DNA of 33,173 nucleotides from Paraburkholderia ribeironis. GTDB lineage: Bacteria > Pseudomonadota > Gammaproteobacteria > Burkholderiales > Burkholderiaceae. Below are positions 25,611 to 33,173 of this stretch, piece after piece. Within the stretch, counting starts at the first letter, position 1. Every line of letters begins with the position of its first letter. Made by a program: the position numbers and the translations under genes. The stretch lies in the NCBI RefSeq assembly GCF_900019265.1, contig NZ_CYGX02000043.1, positions 1 through 33,173 of the forward strand, read 5' to 3'. The notes beneath the pieces were generated by a model. That model ran no database searches. It had not been told where the DNA came from and saw only the letters and a list, made by a program, of their open reading frames with translations.

Positions 25611-26336
25611 ATGACGACATTGCAACGAACGCGTTTGGAAAAAGCCGCTGCCGATTGTGGCTTTGATTTGTCGCCCCAGTGGGAAGACGATGCGCTTCGG
25701 ATGCGCTCGAATCAGTTTCCTGAAACAGTTCTCGTCCGCAGCTTGTCGGATGACGAATTCGAGGTGCTCGCGTCAAATCCAGTGCTGCTGCCCCGCGAGG
25801 CGACAAAGGATAAGGCGCTCACTGTTTTTGGATGGAAGAGCTTGTACGGCGTACTCGACGCAGCCAACGCGTGTGCTCGAACGCTCCCGAACAGGGTTGC
25901 GCAGCAATTCAAAACCATGACTGCCGAATTGCCAAAGACTACCGAGGCCGAGAGGCTTGTGGTCCAACGAGTCGGCCAAAACCTGTTCCGCGAGGCGCTA
26001 CTTGAGTTTTGGGGCGGCAGGTGCTGCGTAACTGGTCTTGCAGTTCCGGCGCTTTTACGCGCTTCGCATATTCGTCCGTGGGCGAAGTGCGAGTCTGACG
26101 AGCAGCGATTGGACGTGTTTAACGGATTGCTGCTCTGTCCCAATCTTGACGCGATGTTCGACGATGGTTGGATAACATTTCAAGACGACGGCGGAATGGT
26201 GATGTCGCAAGCCTTGAATGAACACGCGCAAAAGGCGTTGGGCATCGCGTTGCCGCTTTGTGCACAGGGTATGCGACCAGAACATGCACCGTATCTAGCG
26301 TTTCACCGGTCGAACGTCTTCCGAGCCGCGACATAA
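25611..26336 (+). CDS. HNH endonuclease-domain protein
   Basis: A 241-aa protein from ATG 25611; an in-frame ATG at 25581 gives ten more residues but has no ribosome binding site. The N-terminal 120 residues are a helical region of unknown role. The C-terminal HNH_2-type nuclease includes CCVTGL, the core ASHIRPWA, NGLLLCPNLDAMFDDGWITF and a final segment rich in His. The HNH histidine and the downstream Asn and Asp appear intact, so nicking or cleavage of DNA is expected. Proteins of this type (about 240-300 aa) are frequent in defence islands as stand-alone restriction-like nucleases. It lies 172 bases after the core operon and 119 bases before the KAP NTPase, same strand. It could be an extra effector of either neighbour or independent. 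Confidence 0.8.
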   Translation: MTTLQRTRLEKAAADCGFDLSPQWEDDALRMRSNQFPETVLVRSLSDDEFEVLASNPVLLPREATKDKALTVFGWKSLYGVLDAANACARTLPNRVAQQFKTMTAELPKTTEAERLVVQRVGQNLFREALLEFWGGRCCVTGLAVPALLRASHIRPWAKCESDEQRLDVFNGLLLCPNLDAMFDDGWITFQDDGGMVMSQALNEHAQKALGIALPLCAQGMRPEHAPYLAFHRSNVFRAAT

Positions 26337-26455
26337 CGACGTTGCGAGGTTGCAGCGCATCCTCTGCGTTACGGGACTGGGTGCTTGCTGTGCCATGGAT
26401 ACCGTCGAAATAGCCGTCGCTGCCGCCAACAACGCCATAAATGAGAGAGATTCCG

Positions 26456-29239
26456 ATGCGTCAAACTCCGACGCTTCTTACCGACGAACCGTCAAATGTT
26501 GACGAATTGGGCGGAGCGCACGCGAAGATTGCAACGACCATAGTCAGACTGATTCAGACGTCTCCCGGCGGCCAGACGATACGGCTCGACGGCACTTGGG
26601 GAGCTGGAAAGTCGACAGTCGTAAAGATGGTCGCTGAGCACTTCGACAATCTTGGTCCAACAGTAGTGGACAAGGTGATATCCGAGCCGACTGATGTCAC
26701 TGTATTCCAGTACGACGCATGGGTTCACGTCGGAGACCCGCTTCGCCGCGCATTCCTTTCTGCGCTTGTCGGAAGGATTGCTGATAGGGGCTGGCTAGCG
26801 CAATCAGACGGGCCAGCGAGCGCCTCGTTCTGGAGACGAAGGCTGGATGAGCTGAGTCGGCGACTGAAAACGACGTCTCGAAAGACAACGCCATTTTTCT
26901 CCACCTCAGCGAAGGTGATTTTATCGGCACTTGCGGCACTGGCCATCGCTGCGCCGATGATATCCGAGGTCGAAAAACGTCTCGTCGAGCCGCTCGGTAC
27001 GGCTCCGCTCTTTGCCTCGACAATACTGGTGGGGCTTGTCGCCTTCGCGTTGATTCACTTGATGTCCAATGAAGCCATGGGCTTTATCGTCCGGCGTAAC
27101 TCGGACGAGGAAGCCATGGAGGTACGAGACGAACCGGAGCCGACATCTATTGAGTTCCAGGAGGCGTTTAGCGAGCTAATGCAGGGCGTGCTTAGTCGTG
27201 ACACACGTCGCTTAGTCATCGTTGTGGATAACCTCGACCGCATCGACCAGGTCGACACGAAAGCAGTATGGGCGCTCCTGCGTTCCTTCCTGGACAATCC
27301 GCAGTTCAAGGCTCGAGACTGGTTTCGTCGATTGTGGGTCATCGTCCCAGTGGTAGACGAACGCCGAGTGCTGCAGTCATCGGTCTCGGACCCGATTCTG
27401 GGCTCTGCAGGTCAAGACGTTGCTCGCCCGTCGTTTCTGGAAAAGGTATTCCAGGTTCGCTTCTCGTTACCACCACCGATGCTTCATTCGTGGAAGAGCT
27501 ACTTTAGCGCCAAACTTTCTCAAGCATTCGGGGAAGACCTGCTGGGCGACTACGATGAGATTTTGCGGCTCTATGAAGATGGAGAACTCCGCCAAAATGG
27601 CAATTTGACCCCGCGAGGAATCGTATCTTTCATAAACGAACTCGTGGTACTTAAGCTGGAGTGGGGTGGCGAAGTTCCGCTTTCAAGCTTGGCGGCATAT
27701 GGTCTTTCGAAGGACGGGTTTGTCGGCGACAACTGCTCGCCTCCGCTGGCTGCGAGTCGAATTTTGCATGATGACTCTCTAGTCGATACATTCGCCATGC
27801 TGCACCATTGCGCCTCGACCAAAGAGGAGGCATCCTATATTTCGGTTCGTCCCCGGCTCGAAGCCGCGATGGACGGTGCCGATAGCGAAACCATCAGCAA
27901 GCTTTTCAAAGAAAGCCCGGCTTTCCAATACGTTCTCGACCGATACATCCGACAGGACGTCGCAAGCCTGGGCGGACAACAGGAGCGGCTGTTGCAAGCG
28001 GTTCGGGCACTTCGTCCGTATGTTGTCGGCGAAAGCTTGCTTTCGCCCGGGACCGCATCGCATTTCCGGCGAATTGTCTTCTCGACTATGACCGAGACGA
28101 AAAGCTTGCGTTTCTTTAATACAAATCTGATACCAGGCTTGGAGGCCCTGCTGGATGTCTCAGTTTCTCGCGACGAGACCGCTTCGGCGATTGTTGAAAT
28201 GCTGAGGAATATCGACCGGTCAGCGGCAGAGCAATCGAGTGCATTGGACAAGCAAATTTCTGATGGATGGCAATCGTGGGTGTCCGCTCTTACAGGTGTA
28301 CTCTCACTCGAAGATGTGCGCCTGACTATGATGGTCGAAGGGTTCGAGAAAGTTGTGTTACCAATTGGTCCCGAGCTTTGGGCGCGATTGTGCGTTGAGT
28401 TGACCGGAACCGCGCGTGCAAGGACGTTGAACTCGTGTACGTGCAGAGGTGGTGACGATGCGAAGCTCGCGTGGCTAACGGAGCGATTCGGCTCTGACGG
28501 TCTCGGAGCTGCGGAAATAGCGCTGCTCGAGCGGGCCATAGAAGACGGCCACGAGGGTTTCTTCGACATCATTGCAGAATCCCTTGTTAGGAAATGCACC
28601 GGCCCTGCCCAGATATTGTCTCAAGGGAGCGACGACCACGTACTGCCATCGTTAATAGCACTGTTCAAAATCGACCGTATGCGCTTCAAGCCATATCTAC
28701 GGAAATTGTCAGATAACGGTGTTTTGTGTAAAGAATTCGGCTTATCTAACGCGCCGAACATGTGGGGATTGGCTGCCCTCACCTATCTAATGGCTTTTGC
28801 AACCGATGGTGCGTTGGAACTACGGGACCAAGCCTATGACGAGGTGACAACTAAGGGGCTACACGTCGTACGTGGGACAGCGGAAGGTAAGCTCGGACTC
28901 AATTCCAATCAGGCACAAATATACGCAGAGGCCCTTGCAGACCTAGAAGCCTATGAGGTGTTGCCGCTGATTGCAAATCGGTGGGGCAGCAAGGGGCTGC
29001 TAAGCTCGATAGTGCTCGCGCTGGCGGAAAACAAGCGGTTCCTTCGATTCGTTCAAGCGCGTGGCGACTTTAAGACTAGTTTGATAGCTTTTGCCGGCGA
29101 GTACCTTTTTGACCTGACGTTACGTGAGCAGTTTGTTGATGCAGCGCTGCATGCAGAAACACGCACGGACGCGAATACATCGTTTGACAAGCAACGTAGC
29201 TTGAGCGAACGGCTACAGGAAACGCAAATTCCCTCGTGA
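26456..29239 (+). CDS. KAP-family membrane P-loop NTPase, possibly truncated
   Basis: A 927-aa KAP-type NTPase. Walker A is GTWGAGKS (46-53), Walker B is VIVVDNLDRID (D258, D261). Two hydrophobic helices (about 154-171 and 185-203) lie between them, the KAP hallmark that places the ATPase at the inner membrane face. The FQYDAWVHVGDPLRRAF segment follows Walker A as in other KAP members. The C-terminal 500 residues are helical with no recognised domain. KAP proteins are linked to phage exclusion and membrane responses. I chose ATG 26456 because GAGAGA precedes it; ATG 26441 has no ribosome binding site. The TGA at 29237-29239 is followed in the same frame by 47 codons of protein-like sequence (see next entry), so the gene may be recently truncated. 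Confidence 0.82.
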   Translation: MRQTPTLLTDEPSNVDELGGAHAKIATTIVRLIQTSPGGQTIRLDGTWGAGKSTVVKMVAEHFDNLGPTVVDKVISEPTDVTVFQYDAWVHVGDPLRRAFLSALVGRIADRGWLAQSDGPASASFWRRRLDELSRRLKTTSRKTTPFFSTSAKVILSALAALAIAAPMISEVEKRLVEPLGTAPLFASTILVGLVAFALIHLMSNEAMGFIVRRNSDEEAMEVRDEPEPTSIEFQEAFSELMQGVLSRDTRRLVIVVDNLDRIDQVDTKAVWALLRSFLDNPQFKARDWFRRLWVIVPVVDERRVLQSSVSDPILGSAGQDVARPSFLEKVFQVRFSLPPPMLHSWKSYFSAKLSQAFGEDLLGDYDEILRLYEDGELRQNGNLTPRGIVSFINELVVLKLEWGGEVPLSSLAAYGLSKDGFVGDNCSPPLAASRILHDDSLVDTFAMLHHCASTKEEASYISVRPRLEAAMDGADSETISKLFKESPAFQYVLDRYIRQDVASLGGQQERLLQAVRALRPYVVGESLLSPGTASHFRRIVFSTMTETKSLRFFNTNLIPGLEALLDVSVSRDETASAIVEMLRNIDRSAAEQSSALDKQISDGWQSWVSALTGVLSLEDVRLTMMVEGFEKVVLPIGPELWARLCVELTGTARARTLNSCTCRGGDDAKLAWLTERFGSDGLGAAEIALLERAIEDGHEGFFDIIAESLVRKCTGPAQILSQGSDDHVLPSLIALFKIDRMRFKPYLRKLSDNGVLCKEFGLSNAPNMWGLAALTYLMAFATDGALELRDQAYDEVTTKGLHVVRGTAEGKLGLNSNQAQIYAEALADLEAYEVLPLIANRWGSKGLLSSIVLALAENKRFLRFVQARGDFKTSLIAFAGEYLFDLTLREQFVDAALHAETRTDANTSFDKQRSLSERLQETQIPS

Positions 29240-29383
29240 AACGCTCGTCAGTGGGCAGAGAGAGCGAACGAACTTCTCAAGTGCACCATTTCCGACGCAG
29301 AAGACAATCGCTACGAGGCTGAAAGCAGCGCCGGCGAAGATGAAGATATCGACTTGCTGTTCAGCAGGTTACTGAGCCGGTAG
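29240..29383 (+). pseudogene. In-frame continuation of KAP gene beyond its TGA
   Basis: Directly after the KAP stop codon the same frame stays open for 47 codons to TAG 29381-29383. It encodes NARQWAERANELLKC, then an acidic stretch ending DIDLLFSRLLSR. The peptide is soluble, helical and biased like a real C-terminus, unlike the other frames. The simplest explanation is a nonsense change at 29237-29239 that removed the last 47 residues, or a base-calling error. Programmed readthrough is also possible. From 29384 to 29556 I see no gene. Confidence 0.5.
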
Positions 29384-29556
29384 GCTCTTCGATTGATACA
29401 ACCACCAGCCCCATATCTTTGGTTCTGGGTCGATTCAGACACAAGTTGTCGCTAGAGGACAGTCTGTCGCAGGTCCATACTCGACAAGGCGTGCACCTCT
29501 TGGTTTAAGTGTGAAGTGCTGAGAGTACGCAATCTCACGATGCATCCTTCGAGCTT

Positions 29557-32500
29557 CTAGCTATCTCTTGTCAGTTCGTGTGTCCGAAAATCATCGCCGA
29601 GAAACGAGAATTTGTGCGAGAACAGTGCAGCGAGCTTGTCGTCGGCGGTAGCGAAGAATATCTGACACGAGCCTGCTACAACGATATCACGTAAGTAGTC
29701 CAAAAATGAAAGAGTATTCATATCGTCGATGTGCGCGACCGGGTCGTCAATTAGCATTATCGGCGGAGCGGTGACGGCCGAAAGATTCATTCCCAAAAAA
29801 ATCGAAAGCGCAAACGCGGCGCGTTGGCCTGTGCTTACCTGAGACAGACTTACTCGTGCGGTTCCCTCACGTCTACGCAGAAACGCGTCGCCACCAATCT
29901 GAACTGCGAACTCCTGGGGAGTGTGGATGCGGTGAAAGATGTCACCAATCTCGGTGATTCGAGCCACAAGCGCTTCATTCGTGAACGATGTCAACGACGA
30001 CGTCTCTTTTAGCGTCGCGATTGCTCCCAATGCTGACTGCAACCTGACCAATACGTCGCGAGCTGTGTCACGTTCGCTTGCCGCCGAACGCGACTCGCCT
30101 TCGAGGCGAGTGACAACGTCTACGGCGTGCTTTTCCCGCGCAAACGCTTCCATTAGCTTGAGCTGCGCCTGCTGCGCCGCGCGAAACGCTGGGAGCATCT
30201 CAGCCACAGTCATATCAGACCGCTCTTCGATAAGGGGCACTATCTGGCTCAACGTGTCCGACAGTAACTTGAGCGCAACCTCGTACTTGGTCAGCTTCTG
30301 TTTCGCCTCTTGCCAATCGCCAAGAGGAGTATGTTTGAATGTCGCCGCGAAGGATTGCCACGACGCATTTAGTTTGGTCTGCTCTACATCGATATCTACC
30401 AAATCTGCCGAGAGACGCTCGTTATCCTCCTCGAGACGCGTCTCAAGGGCTTCGATAGCAGGCAAATTCACCGCACCTGAAACGGCCTCAGCGAGCTTCT
30501 CTACGATGAGGGCAAATTCATCAGCGGTCAGCCTGAGCGGTTCCAGTTCGCTTAGTGTCCGACCGACAGCCTCAAGCTGACTTTTACGCGCGTCGAGCGT
30601 GGCTCGTTTGGATGCCACCGCTTCGAGAGCCTCCTTGAGCGAGACTGCCTGAGGGCGACCAAGCACGTGTTCGGAAAACTCAGCCAATTTTCCCAACGCT
30701 GACAGCCGTGATGCCAGGGTTGCGGCCTGCTCGCTATTCTCCCGGAGAGACGCGGAAAGACGCCCCGTGTCAGGGTCGTCGGACGTAGTCCCGCTAGCTG
30801 CAATGCGCGCTTGCAGCTCGTCGCCCTCGAAGACCGTCGCGCACAGCGGACAAGTATGTGGGTCTGCTCCGTCGGCAAACATGCTGCCCGCGAGTGAATG
30901 CAACTGTTCCTGAAGAGCTTGCATTCGGTGAATGGATTGTCGATGAGACTCAAGTAGACGGTGGGAAGCATCCCGTGAGCGCTCCAGACTTTCCTGGCGA
31001 GTCTTGAGTGATTTGCCCAGTTCGGCGAGAGAAAGTGTTGGATTAACGTCATCCATTCCAAGCAATGGGGTGGCATCGACACCATTCAGCACGCTAACCA
31101 GCTCGGCGAGCTCGTCCCTGAGCCTCCGTTCATCGATGTGTAAGCCCTCGAACTTACTCTTATCGTACAGTCGATAGCGCTCGGCGCACGACATCAGCAC
31201 CTTACACGCCTCCGTAGCGGCTAAGTGTTCTCGTCGTCGTTTCTCGAGTGCAGCGTGGGAGCCTTGAAACGACTCGATGCGCTCGATTGCGGTTCGCACC
31301 TCCTCGATACGCTCGCCAATTTCGCTTCTTCTAATGTCTACCAGTCCTTCGGGCCCGAACGCACTGGACTCCAGAAGAACGGTCAGCTTGCCAAGCGGGT
31401 TCAGAGTCGTGTCCACCGCGTCCGACACTGACGTCGGAACGTGTCGCCAGTCAATAAGAACAAGATAGCTGTTGAATAGAGCCGCAAGCTCGTCCGAGCT
31501 TCGCGGCACCGCTCTCGCTTCGGCGATTCGCTCCTGAGCTTGGCGGACGGACTCAGAAAAACGACGATGCCTTTCCTGCAACACTGGCCGCTGACTAAGC
31601 AGTTCTTTCTCCACACGCTCGAGCCTTCCCCAGATGCGCGCGGCCTCGGGTCCAACGAGCAGGTTAGCGAGGTCGTCCCTCAACCGAGTCGAGTCTTTTT
31701 CCTGCGAAAGACTTACGGCCGCGTCGGTGTTGAGAAAGTTGAATGTAGAAAAGCTCTCATGTAACGTGCTCTTTTTGAGGTCTAGATTTCCGTACCAGCG
31801 CATATTCCGCTCTCGTAGCTCGGCCGCCGGCGTGGAATCCGTCGTCACAAGCGATATGCGTTCCGCCCCGAAAGTTCCCTCAAGTCGCGCCGCGCCAGCG
31901 TGCCGCGACCGTGCATTCGCGCCGCAATACAGGTACTCAATGGCCTCCAGCATCGATGTCTTTCCGACGCCGTTTGAACCTCGGATGAGGTTCACGGCTC
32001 CAAATTCAAAGTCGCGTATAGTGGGAAAGCTCCGGAAGTGTTGAATGCGAAGGGACCTCAGGAAGAGGCGCTCCCAGACTGTCGGGACGCTTCGCACAAC
32101 CTCGGAGTCTGGACTGTCAGTAAGCTGATTGCCCTCAAAAATGCGGCGCACTAGAGGAGCAATATCAGAGTCGCCCATGACTTCTTGCAAGCCGGCGGCA
32201 GCCAACAGTGTTCGCCATACGGTGACGGGGTCCCTGCTTGGAACCGCTCGTCCATGGGTCGCGCGCTCCTGCTCTGACAATGAGGTATTGAGTTCGTCTT
32301 CTGCTACTACGAATTTTCGGGCGTAGTTTCGGTCGCCTTCGAGGACCGACTTGGCACGACGAAAAGGCTCTTCCGCGAATCGCTCTCTTTCTGCAAGGAA
32401 ATAAAGGTAGCTATTCCAACGAAGGTTCTGCGGCGCGTCGAAATACCGACCTCCGATGACGCGGTCTTGGAATTCTTTTAAAGTCTCCGCACGCGCCTCG

Positions 32501-32643
32501 ATGTCGCCCGTTGTGTCGACATAAAAGGCAGCGTAGGGTTGTTCACGGTGATACTTGTAACCACAAAATATTCCCGGTTCTAGTTCTTCAAGATTTGTCA
32601 GCAAATGTCCCATGGTGTCACGGGCACGGATGGTATCAATCAT
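29557..32643 (-). CDS. Rad50/SMC-like ABC ATPase with N-terminal extension
   Basis: A 1028-aa protein. About 200 N-terminal residues precede the ATPase and resemble the small middle-component proteins of ABC-three-component systems (YAAFYVDTTGD, a basic-acidic stretch, then RNYARKFVVAEDEL). The ATPase itself has Walker A GSNGVGKT (222-229), long coiled coils around a true zinc-hook CPLC (598-601), signature VSTGQR (936-941) and Walker B LIDDP (D966, D967). The ABC signature, zinc hook and Walker motifs are intact, so this is an active Rad50/LmuB-like ATPase expected to dimerise and sense or tether DNA ends. The ATG at 32643 follows the preceding stop by two bases and has GGGAG as ribosome binding site, so both genes form one operon. 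It is convergent with the KAP gene. Confidence 0.85.
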   Translation of the reverse strand: MIDTIRARDTMGHLLTNLEELEPGIFCGYKYHREQPYAAFYVDTTGDIEARAETLKEFQDRVIGGRYFDAPQNLRWNSYLYFLAERERFAEEPFRRAKSVLEGDRNYARKFVVAEDELNTSLSEQERATHGRAVPSRDPVTVWRTLLAAAGLQEVMGDSDIAPLVRRIFEGNQLTDSPDSEVVRSVPTVWERLFLRSLRIQHFRSFPTIRDFEFGAVNLIRGSNGVGKTSMLEAIEYLYCGANARSRHAGAARLEGTFGAERISLVTTDSTPAAELRERNMRWYGNLDLKKSTLHESFSTFNFLNTDAAVSLSQEKDSTRLRDDLANLLVGPEAARIWGRLERVEKELLSQRPVLQERHRRFSESVRQAQERIAEARAVPRSSDELAALFNSYLVLIDWRHVPTSVSDAVDTTLNPLGKLTVLLESSAFGPEGLVDIRRSEIGERIEEVRTAIERIESFQGSHAALEKRRREHLAATEACKVLMSCAERYRLYDKSKFEGLHIDERRLRDELAELVSVLNGVDATPLLGMDDVNPTLSLAELGKSLKTRQESLERSRDASHRLLESHRQSIHRMQALQEQLHSLAGSMFADGADPHTCPLCATVFEGDELQARIAASGTTSDDPDTGRLSASLRENSEQAATLASRLSALGKLAEFSEHVLGRPQAVSLKEALEAVASKRATLDARKSQLEAVGRTLSELEPLRLTADEFALIVEKLAEAVSGAVNLPAIEALETRLEEDNERLSADLVDIDVEQTKLNASWQSFAATFKHTPLGDWQEAKQKLTKYEVALKLLSDTLSQIVPLIEERSDMTVAEMLPAFRAAQQAQLKLMEAFAREKHAVDVVTRLEGESRSAASERDTARDVLVRLQSALGAIATLKETSSLTSFTNEALVARITEIGDIFHRIHTPQEFAVQIGGDAFLRRREGTARVSLSQVSTGQRAAFALSIFLGMNLSAVTAPPIMLIDDPVAHIDDMNTLSFLDYLRDIVVAGSCQIFFATADDKLAALFSHKFSFLGDDFRTHELTRDS

Positions 32644-32645
32644 AT

Positions 32646-33173
32646 TCAGGCTCCCGTAATGCTTGTCGGAGAGTCAGACTGTGGGCGGTCAAACCGGGTC
32701 GAGTCGGGATGAGACCAGGTCTTAAGTTGTCCATTTCGGCGAAAAACAACGCAACATCTGTCAACCGTAGGTTTGCCAACCAGCGATTGCCGAACCTTAT
32801 TTCCGACTGCTGCGACGTCCGAATCTCTCGGCTCGTCCCCCAGATAAATCAAGGTGGCTCGTTTGCCTGCGTTTGAAATTATATTGTGATGGGGTTCGGC
32901 CGGAGCCCAATCGAAGGTCAGGCCGTCAGCTAGGTCCCGCAACGCAGGCGGCCAATGTGATATCAGCGGTATTTGTCCGCTGAGGCCGATGAATCTGCTG
33001 ACCAACGCGGCGCGATATTGAGCCGATTGCGGTGCGGTATCTTGGGCGTAGCTGATGCGATAGATGATTTCGTCGCTCTGAATGCAAAATGGTCGCATTT
33101 GCTCTAGTGCGTACCACTTGCCGGGATTCGAAATTTCGCCCGCCGTGAGAACTAGCAGGCCGCGGAAATACTC
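32646..33173 (-). CDS. Partial partner gene of the ABC ATPase, cut by window edge
   Basis: An open frame runs from the window edge (33173) to TGA at 32646-32648 on the minus strand, at least 175 codons; the start lies outside. ATG 33098 is an internal Met, because the frame continues upstream as EYFRGLLVLTAGEISNPGKW. The visible part includes HWPPALRDLADGLTFDW, a KRATLIYLGDEPRDSD segment and a Cys pair (RCCVVFRR). I recognise no family. It precedes the ATPase by two bases, so it is the upstream partner. In ABC-three-component or Lamassu-like modules, that position is filled by an effector or middle component. Confidence 0.7.
   Translation of the reverse strand, partial: EYFRGLLVLTAGEISNPGKWYALEQMRPFCIQSDEIIYRISYAQDTAPQSAQYRAALVSRFIGLSGQIPLISHWPPALRDLADGLTFDWAPAEPHHNIISNAGKRATLIYLGDEPRDSDVAAVGNKVRQSLVGKPTVDRCCVVFRRNGQLKTWSHPDSTRFDRPQSDSPTSITGA

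Noticed and set aside
27835..28599. Minus-strand 254-codon frame opposite the KAP gene
   Set aside because: Ser/Arg-rich shadow in a GC-rich gene, no motif or initiation signal.
1..33173. CRISPR array, tRNA or rRNA gene, insertion sequence
   Set aside because: No regularly spaced repeats, cloverleaf-like or rRNA-like sequence, and no DDE-type transposase were found on reading the window.

Overview
This 33 kb window looks like a mobile genomic island packed with candidate anti-phage and DNA-processing genes. There are no rRNA, tRNA or core-metabolism genes and no CRISPR array. GC-rich codon use and the overall style suggest a beta-proteobacterium (Burkholderiales-like), but this is an inference because no taxonomic marker is present.

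Left end (1-5282): a tightly packed mobility operon. It holds two large tyrosine-recombinase-family proteins (840-2552, 2549-4630), each with a C-terminal cysteine cluster, and a small coiled-coil third partner (4569-5072). A short ORF follows (5073-5282). The layout resembles Tn554 tnpA/tnpB/tnpC and the recombinase trios that carry defence cargo in proteobacteria (for example gamma-mobile-trio elements). The first 830 bases have no convincing gene and may hold the element end or recombinase binding sites.

Accessory zone (5415-9900): a double-HTH XRE regulator on the minus strand with a repeated palindromic operator candidate in its promoter; a tandem pair of small HAD-fold proteins, the first lacking both catalytic aspartates; a small basic ORF; and a minus-strand PD-(D/E)XK nuclease of the DpnII/MboI-like type. 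Then come a gene-free stretch with several hairpins, an orphan HipB-like XRE protein with a promoter predicting a near-leaderless mRNA, and a short remnant resembling a methyltransferase C-terminus.

Core system (10127-25438): four plus-strand genes with spacings of 2 nt, a 4-nt ATGA overlap and 8 nt, clearly one operon. They encode a 1774-aa DEAD/DEAH helicase with a DUF1998-type C-terminus fused to a terminal Vsr/DUF559-like nuclease-like domain; a 943-aa SNF2/RapA-like helicase; a 1717-aa Eco57I-type adenine methylase; and a 664-aa SMC/Rad50-like ATPase with a Cys/His hook-like motif. The first three match the logic of DISARM (DrmA/DrmB, DrmD, DrmMI). The fusion, the nuclease domain in place of the separate phospholipase-D-like DrmC, and the SMC-like ATPase are not standard DISARM. 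This is the best candidate for a poorly described system. A plausible model is methylation of self DNA by the third protein, translocation or remodelling of unmodified DNA by the helicases, cleavage by the fused nuclease domain, and DNA sensing or loop handling by the ATPase.

Right part (25611-33173): an HNH endonuclease, a KAP-family membrane P-loop NTPase whose frame continues for 47 codons past its TGA stop, and a minus-strand pair made of a 1028-aa Rad50-like ABC ATPase with an unusual N-terminal extension and an upstream partner running off the window edge. The last pair resembles ABC-three-component/Lamassu-type defence modules.
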